Part shown: positions 1 to 4,134 of the stretch, piece by piece | Layout: each line of letters begins with the position of its first letter | Position numbering within the stretch: position 1 is the first letter of the stretch | Assembly: GCA_030613225.1 (NCBI GenBank) | Contig: JAUWMJ010000268.1 | Span: forward strand, 1-5,195 | Reading direction: 5' to 3' | Source: Desulfobacterales bacterium | GTDB taxonomy: Bacteria; Desulfobacterota; Desulfobacteria; Desulfobacterales; JAUWMJ01 | Length of the DNA: 5,195 nucleotides | Position numbers and translations under genes: made by a program | The notes under the pieces: generated by a model | Seen by the model: the letters and a program-made list of their open reading frames with translations, nothing else | Told to the model about the DNA's origin: nothing | Database searches by the model: none

Positions 1-165
1 ATGATTTTTGTTCTTTTGTATCTTCCATGCCTTGCCACAGTTGCAGCAATTAAACGGGAAACCGGTTCCTTTAAATGGATGTTTTTCAGCATTGCATACA
101 ATACTTCCATTGCATGGTTTGCAGCCTTTTGTGTTTATCAAGGAGGAAAGCTATTAGGAGTTTAA
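1..165 (+). CDS. feoB: FeoB-type ferrous iron transporter, C-terminal end (partial)
   Basis: The frame is open from the first base and ends in TAA at 163-165, giving 54 residues. They match the end of FeoB, the inner-membrane Fe(II) uptake protein with an N-terminal G domain and a C-terminal gate/core membrane region. Seen here are the short LYLPCLAT stretch, equivalent to the conserved Pro-Cys-x-Ala-Thr gate segment, then AAIKRETGSFKW, then a hydrophobic last membrane helix and a short Gly-rich tail ending GKLLGV. The ATG at position 1 is almost certainly an internal Met, because FeoB is normally over 600 residues and the remainder lies upstream. No clear Rho-independent terminator follows the stop. 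The identification rests on a short but characteristic segment. The G domain and any partner FeoA cannot be assessed. Confidence 0.85.
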   Translation: MIFVLLYLPCLATVAAIKRETGSFKWMFFSIAYNTSIAWFAAFCVYQGGKLLGV

Positions 166-430
166 TATTCTAAAGTACGCTGACATATATTTCCTAGTTT
201 TATTAGTTCATTATGTAACCGGATGGAATAAGTTCGAAGTGACTAAAGTGAACTAAAGAGCCTAAAGTGTCTAAAGCCCGCCCTGGTGCGACTCGTTAGC
301 ATATATGATATGGGCGATGCATAATTTTCAAACTAACTTTTTATAATATACAGTGCTTGTGGTCGGTCTGGGCCAGTGTTAATGAATTCTATCTATTTTA
401 TTTTTATAAAAAAGATGGCTTGTCAGGGCG

Positions 431-525
431 TCTTGTCGGGTCGTAGCTTGAAAAGCGAAGCCTGAAGCTTGTAAAGCGTAGCCTGAAGCCAATCAGGCTT
501 CACCTTTGGTTACGCCGCGACAAGA
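431..525. other. Long imperfect hairpin inside element A
   Basis: Bases 431-448 pair with 508-525 at 14 of 18 positions. The outer eight (TCTTGTCG with CGACAAGA) match perfectly. Inside lies a tighter stem, TGAAGCC at 484-490 against GGCTTCA at 496-502, with a 5-base loop AATCA. There is no U-run after it on either strand, so it does not look like an intrinsic terminator. It could fold as RNA or extrude as a DNA cruciform. Its position in the middle of element A suggests it belongs to that element. Confidence 0.5.
446..487 (+). repeat. Tandem 21-bp duplication (two copies)
   Basis: Copy one is 446-466 and copy two is 467-487. Both begin GCTTG and end AGCCTGAA. They differ at only two positions, both A to T (unit positions 6 and 13). 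The duplication lies in the left part of the hairpin within element A and is more GC-rich than the surrounding gap. No function is evident. Confidence 0.7.
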
Positions 526-634
526 GGCGAAGACCGGAGCAAAGCGACACCACAACTTTAGTCACTTTAGACACTTTAGTTCACTTTAGGCACTCTTTGA
601 GATTTATCCAGGCAAAGGCAATTATCTCCGACCA

Positions 635-654
635 AACACAAAACACGTTGTGTT
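635..654. promoter_or_regulatory. 7-6-7 palindrome upstream of the RACo-like gene (possible operator)
   Basis: AACACAA at 635-641 and TTGTGTT at 648-654 form perfect inverted half-sites separated by six bases. The centre is about 74 bp before the start codon of the following gene. The geometry suits a dimeric regulator. The half-sites point the wrong way for a Crp site (TGTGA-N6-TCACA), and I do not recognise the regulator. A weak promoter-like pair follows (TTGTAT 675-680, 18-bp spacer, TATGAT 699-704). Chance occurrence is possible in AT-rich DNA. Confidence 0.35.
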
Positions 655-718
655 AAAATCTAATCTCCCAGAAATTGTATTTGCCTACACGAAGCGGATA
701 TGATAGATATTATGTTTT

Positions 719-2275
719 ATGAATAGAATAGAAACAAATGAAAAAAACAACAGCTGGGTAAAAATCGTTTCAATCCCTCCTCCGACACTGCAAAATAATA
801 CAGCCGATGCTGATCGTCTCCTTGCTGCTTTAAAAGGACAGCTTAAAACCGATACAATAGATATAGACCCTGCCGTGTTAAAAAAATTACCGGACTGCCT
901 GAGAAATTGGGATTATAACTTACGCTGCGTTCTTTTCAGAGACAAAAAAAGGCGGCTTTTAATCGGCATCAAATCCATACAGGATCCGACTCCCTTTGCA
1001 GGCATGGCAGTTGACCTGGGCACTTCCAGGGTCGCATTGCGCCTTTTAGATCTGGCAACGGCTAAGGTTATGGCTGAATCTTCCTTTGATAACCCCCAGA
1101 TGACTATTGGCCCCGATATACTTGAAAGAATACACTTTGCAGATCAGGAAGAAGGCCTCGAAAAACTTAATAAACTGATTATAAACGGCTTAAACCAAAA
1201 GATCGAGAAACTGTGCGCATCCTGCAATCTTAAGCCGGATGATGTGAACCTGATTTCAGTAGCCGGCAATACTGCAATGACCCACCTTTTTATGGATCTT
1301 AACCCTCATTGGATAATACGGGAACCCTACATACCGGTTATAAACAGACCCGGTCTGGTCAGGGCAAAAGATTTAGGTATCAGGGTTAATCCTGCCGCCG
1401 GAGTCTTCATTTTCCCCAATATCGGCAGTTATTTCGGAGGAGATCTTATCGCAGGCATTCTCTTTTCCGGAATGAGCAAAATGAAAAATACTGCTATTTT
1501 AGTTGACGTGGGGACAAACGCAGAGGTGGTGCTGGGGAATAAAAACTGGCTTATCGGTTGTGCAGGTGCAGCAGGTCCGGCACTGGAAGGAGGAGTAACC
1601 AGGATGGGGATGATGGCAGGCCCAGGCGTAATAGATCAGATTAGTATTAACCCGAAGACTCGGAATTTTAAAATACATACAATAGGTAACAAACCACCGA
1701 AAGGGATATGCGGATCAGGGGTGATCGACCTTGCCGCCCACCTGTTCCTTTCGGGCATGATCGATATCAGGGGAAAATTACTCCCTGCTGTGTGCAAAGA
1801 TAAAATAAAAAATATAGCAGGCATCCTGCACCTTGTGGTTGTTCCTGCAAAAGAATCTTCCACAGGGTTGGAACTTACCATCAGCCAGGCAGATCTTGAC
1901 AGTCTCATAAGATCCAAGGCTGCCATGTACACAATACTTGAAACCATTACATCTTCTGTTGGGATGTCGCCTGGTGATCTTTCAACTTTTTTCGTGGCCG
2001 GAACCTTTGGCTCATTTATTAACCCCGTTTCAGCCATATCCATCGGAATGCTCCCTGATTTGCCTGCAAATGTTTATAAATCCCTGGGAAACAGCTCCCT
2101 TGGCGGCGCAACACTTTTGCTGACTTCGAATGATTCTTATGAAGAAATTGACATAATAAGAGATAATATCACCTATCTTGAGTTAAACGTAAACCAGGAA
2201 TTCATGAACCGGTTCTCCGCAGCAAAATTCCTTCCCCATACTGATCTGTCTCTTTTTCCATCTGTTAAAATATGA
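719..2275 (+). CDS. RACo-like ASKHA-domain protein without the N-terminal ferredoxin domain
   Basis: This 518-residue protein matches the RACo family, ATP-dependent reductive activators that return inactive Co(II) corrinoid proteins to Co(I) for methyl transfer. Residues 13-85 resemble the linker/middle region (IPPPTL near 19-24). The ASKHA fold follows: phosphate-1 loop AVDLGTS (97-103), NPQ (125-127), VAGNTAMTHL (181-190), phosphate-2 loop LVDVGTNAEV (261-270), GPALEGG (286-292), ICGSG (330-334), adenosine-site VAGTFGSF (426-433) and LGNSSLGG (456-463). The C-terminus looks complete. The usual N-terminal [2Fe-2S] domain with its Cys cluster is absent. An in-frame TAG at 704-706 lies just upstream, so ATG 719 is the first possible start; it has no good Shine-Dalgarno sequence. 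No corrinoid protein or methyltransferase gene is adjacent, so the target is unknown. Family assignment is firm; the exact role is inferred. Confidence 0.88.
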   Translation: MNRIETNEKNNSWVKIVSIPPPTLQNNTADADRLLAALKGQLKTDTIDIDPAVLKKLPDCLRNWDYNLRCVLFRDKKRRLLIGIKSIQDPTPFAGMAVDLGTSRVALRLLDLATAKVMAESSFDNPQMTIGPDILERIHFADQEEGLEKLNKLIINGLNQKIEKLCASCNLKPDDVNLISVAGNTAMTHLFMDLNPHWIIREPYIPVINRPGLVRAKDLGIRVNPAAGVFIFPNIGSYFGGDLIAGILFSGMSKMKNTAILVDVGTNAEVVLGNKNWLIGCAGAAGPALEGGVTRMGMMAGPGVIDQISINPKTRNFKIHTIGNKPPKGICGSGVIDLAAHLFLSGMIDIRGKLLPAVCKDKIKNIAGILHLVVVPAKESSTGLELTISQADLDSLIRSKAAMYTILETITSSVGMSPGDLSTFFVAGTFGSFINPVSAISIGMLPDLPANVYKSLGNSSLGGATLLLTSNDSYEEIDIIRDNITYLELNVNQEFMNRFSAAKFLPHTDLSLFPSVKI

Positions 2276-2279
2276 TGTA

Positions 2280-2529
2280 CAGACCTCGTAACTTTCTCTT
2301 AAAATGAGTCAATATTTTGGACACTTTCTATATTTATCAGCGCCAAATTGAGGAATTGAGGAATTCAGAAATTGAGGGATTAAAGGATAAAAACAATAAA
2401 TACAAATGGATAGAATTCCTTAATTCTTGAATCCTTTAATTCCTAAATGAGACCCGTGTCCATTTTTCATGCAATCTCTTATCATTTAAAGGTTTAGCGC
2501 CATTTTTCAGTAATAAATTACGAGGTCTG
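2280..2529. repeat. 12-bp perfect inverted repeat enclosing element B
   Basis: CAGACCTCGTAA at 2280-2291 is the exact reverse complement of TTACGAGGTCTG at 2518-2529. The left copy begins four bases after the stop codon of the RACo-like gene. Element B sits between them, giving a nested palindromic layout of about 250 bp. Beyond the 12 bases the flanks match only weakly. This could be the end sequence of a small element or a pair of protein-binding sites. Confidence 0.5.
2346..2443. repeat. Element B: inverted arrays of an AATTRAGG-type unit
   Basis: The left array has units AATTGAGG, AATTGAGG, AATTCAGA and AATTGAGG starting at 2346, 2354, 2362 and 2370, an exact 8-bp period, then a GATTAAAGG-like unit. 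Arm 2352-2381 pairs with arm 2414-2443 at 23 of 30 positions without gaps, leaving a 32-base loop. All seven mismatches are purine transitions. Five of them would be G-U pairs in a + strand transcript. It lies downstream of the RACo-like stop codon, but it lacks a compact GC stem and U-run, so it is not a typical terminator. Confidence 0.65.
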
Positions 2530-2555
2530 GATCTATCTATTTTACGCTTTCTCTC

Positions 2556-2583
2556 TTGACACACGGGGCTTAATATTTATACT
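2556..2583 (+). promoter_or_regulatory. Sigma-70-type promoter for the cyclase unit
   Basis: A perfect -35 box TTGACA (2556-2561) is followed after 16 bp by TATACT (2578-2583), which matches five of six -10 consensus bases. Transcription would start near 2590. That gives a leader of about 220 nt before the cyclase start codon. A small hairpin (2593-2599 with 2604-2610, tetraloop AACT) would lie at the extreme 5' end, and both arms of element C would be transcribed. Transcription start is predicted, not shown. Confidence 0.5.
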
Positions 2584-2627
2584 CATCTAAAATTTGATGA
2601 ACTCGTCAAAGGTCCGATTGCAGATAT

Positions 2628-2786
2628 CGTTAAGTAGTTGAGTCGTTGATTGGTTGAGTAGTATAAAAATACAATATTATCAAAATGCTATAAATTATTA
2701 TTTTCTAAGTGTCCAATTAGTTAGCGATCTGCTAATATTGGCGTAATAACAACAACTTAACAACTCAACCACTTAACAACTTAACG
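2628..2786. repeat. Element C: inverted 8-bp-period arrays, consensus GTTRAGTN
   Basis: The left array has units starting at 2629, 2637, 2645 and 2653: GTTAAGTA, GTTGAGTC, GTTGATTG, GTTGAGTA, an exact period of 8. The right array, read on the other strand from 2785, gives GTTAAGTT, GTTAAGTG, GTTGAGTT, GTTAAGTT. Arms 2628-2662 and 2752-2786 align without gaps at 28 of 35 positions across an 89-base AT-rich spacer, which also holds CAATATT (2672-2678) and AATATTG (2734-2740). The element lies inside the predicted leader of the cyclase gene, and its right arm ends 12 bases before the Shine-Dalgarno sequence. A role in mRNA folding or in protein binding is possible. Confidence 0.65.
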
Positions 2787-2798
2787 AGGTCTCGATTT

Positions 2799-2804
2799 AG
2801 AGGA
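2799..2804 (+). promoter_or_regulatory. Ribosome binding site of the cyclase gene
   Basis: AGAGGA lies five bases before ATG 2810. It supports this start over the out-of-frame ATG at 2806-2808. An in-frame TAG at 2798-2800 rules out any earlier start. Confidence 0.6.
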
Positions 2805-2809
2805 TATGC

Positions 2810-4123
2810 ATGACTGAAGAAAAACATAGACGGTTTGGGGGTAGCATTACCCGCCAGATTAAATCCACACGAAAACAGATTACCATCCTGTTTACTGATA
2901 TCGAAGGCTCCACCCGCTATTGGGATACCCGTGGTGACATTGACGGCCGTCTTATGGTCGATTACCATAATCGTTTGATTTTTCCTGTAATAAAAAAGTT
3001 TAAAGGTAAGATTATCAAAACCATTGGTGATGCCATTATGGCTTCATTCAGCAGTCCGGAACAGGCTGTAAAAGCCGCCATCGGTATCCAACAAGTGCTG
3101 CAAAAAACCCGCAGGCAGGATGAAAATTTCGAGCTTAAAGTGAGAATCGGAATACATACAGGAAAAGCAATCGTTGAGCACAGTGATGTTTTTGGCGATG
3201 TTGTGAACGTTGCAGCCAGGATAGAGCAAATAGGACAGGGCAATGAAATAGTTCTTTCAGAAAATGCCGCTGATAAAATTGACAAAAAAGAATTCGGCCT
3301 GGTTAAGTCAATTAGTTTTACACCCAAGGGAAAGGCCGGGAAAATCAAGGTATATCGTTGTGAATGGCGCTCCCTTGACCAATTGATCGATGGTCTTCAA
3401 ATTGATCCTTTTCTTGCCATGCAGCCGAGACAAAAAATTGAAATCTTTATATATGCACTTTCATGTGCAGGCATTTTATATTTTCTCTATTTAAAATATA
3501 TCCGCTATATCCTTGCCGATTCCGAGACCCTGGCGCTCTTTTATTTAAATCCGCAACATTTTATTAATGTGCCCCCGGTTGTGCCTGTTATCCTTGGAGC
3601 CGTAGCCTTTTTAGCAACTGTATTACTGGTAAGAATGACGACGGTTCCTCACTTTATTTTCATGGTGCTAAAAGGAAGTTTTGGTTTTTGTATCGGTTTT
3701 TTTCTATTTTATCTTCCGGCAACCTTTACACCACCGGAATATCTACCATTAAAGATTGAAACCATCCTGAACAAAGAAATCTTTCAATCCGACCACTTGT
3801 TTGTCGAAGTAAAAGCAAATGATACAAATATCAGGAAAAAACCGAACATTAAGTCTGAATCGCTGAAAAAAGTTGATAAAGGCAATTTATTACTCCTTAC
3901 AGATGTAAAAAAAATCGACCGGCTGACCTGGAATAAGGTTTTAATCGGGAAGAAAAATTACGGCTGGATTCCGCGGGTCACTCCTGCTAAAATCGGCGTA
4001 CCGGAAAAACGGATGACCATTGCCTACAAGTTCTATTTTAAGTATATTAATCTTTTTACTTTATTTATCGGCTCTATCGGTTTTACCTGGGGATTTTTAA
4101 ATTTCAGACTTCGCCCTGTTTAA
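2810..4123 (+). CDS. Membrane class III adenylate cyclase with C-terminal SH3-like domain
   Basis: This 437-residue protein is predicted to convert ATP to cAMP on the cytoplasmic side of the inner membrane. The catalytic domain (about 23-186) has both metal-binding Asp (D30 in FTDIEGST, D74 in KTIGDAIMA). It also has the adenine-selecting pair K70 and D126 (DVFGD), plus N133 and R137 in VNVAARIE for transition-state contacts. These residues favour ATP over GTP. Three hydrophobic segments follow (about 210-228, 257-275, 282-303). Next is a bacterial SH3-like domain (about 328-390, with NIRKKP, W374 and YGWIPRV), then a fourth segment (408-430) and a short basic tail. Counting segments puts the SH3-like domain in the periplasm. 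The catalytic domain precedes the membrane part, the reverse of the common sensor-first order. The next gene starts 11 bases downstream, indicating co-transcription. Cyclase assignment is firm; the ligand of the outer domain is unknown. Confidence 0.9.
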   Translation: MTEEKHRRFGGSITRQIKSTRKQITILFTDIEGSTRYWDTRGDIDGRLMVDYHNRLIFPVIKKFKGKIIKTIGDAIMASFSSPEQAVKAAIGIQQVLQKTRRQDENFELKVRIGIHTGKAIVEHSDVFGDVVNVAARIEQIGQGNEIVLSENAADKIDKKEFGLVKSISFTPKGKAGKIKVYRCEWRSLDQLIDGLQIDPFLAMQPRQKIEIFIYALSCAGILYFLYLKYIRYILADSETLALFYLNPQHFINVPPVVPVILGAVAFLATVLLVRMTTVPHFIFMVLKGSFGFCIGFFLFYLPATFTPPEYLPLKIETILNKEIFQSDHLFVEVKANDTNIRKKPNIKSESLKKVDKGNLLLLTDVKKIDRLTWNKVLIGKKNYGWIPRVTPAKIGVPEKRMTIAYKFYFKYINLFTLFIGSIGFTWGFLNFRLRPV

Positions 4124-4134
4124 TGTGCTAAAAA

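Larger units (their letters stand above)
239..600. repeat. Element A: inverted arrays of CTAAAG units flanking a structured interior
   Basis: The left arm has CTAAAG starting at 243, 253, 262 and 271. The right arm has the complement CTTTAG at 556, 565, 574 and 584. Read from its outer end, the right arm has the same spacing as the left (10, 9, 9), so the arms are phased inverted partners. The perfect matches are a 16-mer (243-258 with 574-589) and a 15-mer (262-276 with 565-579). About 280 bp lie between the arms, including a nested hairpin and a tandem duplication. No open frame of useful length is seen inside. This could be a non-autonomous mobile or MITE-like element, a protein-binding array, or a dispersed intergenic repeat. 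No transposase or convincing target-site duplication is visible. The flanks 166-238 and 601-634 hold nothing I can name. Confidence 0.7.
2520..2792 (+). repeat. Direct copies of ACGAGGTCT flanking the promoter and element C
   Basis: ACGAGGTCT occurs at 2520-2528 and again at 2784-2792 in the same orientation. A third, inverted copy is at 2281-2289. The two direct copies bracket the predicted promoter and the whole of element C. A 9-bp flanking direct repeat could be a target duplication left by insertion. The third, inverted copy makes a shared binding motif or element end equally possible. Confidence 0.4.

Noticed and set aside
239..278. CTAAAG array considered as a CRISPR array or replication iterons
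   Set aside because: The unit is far too short and the spacing of 9-10 bp leaves no spacers. There is no replication initiator gene or DnaA-box cluster, and the inverted partner array argues against iterons.
401..412. Perfect 12-bp palindrome TTTTTATAAAAA
   Set aside because: It is low-complexity AT sequence that arises readily by chance, with no associated structure.
635..654. AACACAA-N6-TTGTGTT as a Crp/cAMP receptor site
   Set aside because: A Crp site has TGTGA on the left and TCACA on the right. Here the half-sites have the opposite polarity, so it is kept only as an unspecified palindrome.
675..704. TTGTAT-N18-TATGAT promoter for the RACo-like gene
   Set aside because: The -35 box matches only three of six consensus bases and the spacing is long; too weak to list as a feature in AT-rich DNA.
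1636..2043. Open frame on the minus strand inside the RACo-like gene
   Set aside because: It lies fully antisense to well-conserved ASKHA motifs, and its translation shows no recognisable domain.
2352..2443. Element B as the Rho-independent terminator of the RACo-like gene
   Set aside because: The stem is AT-rich with a 32-base loop and no U-run after it, so it does not fit an intrinsic terminator.
2765..2968. Minus-strand open frame overlapping the cyclase start
   Set aside because: It spans the right arm of element C and the cyclase 5' end, has no recognisable product and lies antisense to conserved FTDIEGST codons.
2962..3348. Open frames on the minus strand across the cyclase catalytic domain
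   Set aside because: They mirror the conserved cyclase codons, lack plausible start signals and show no domain.
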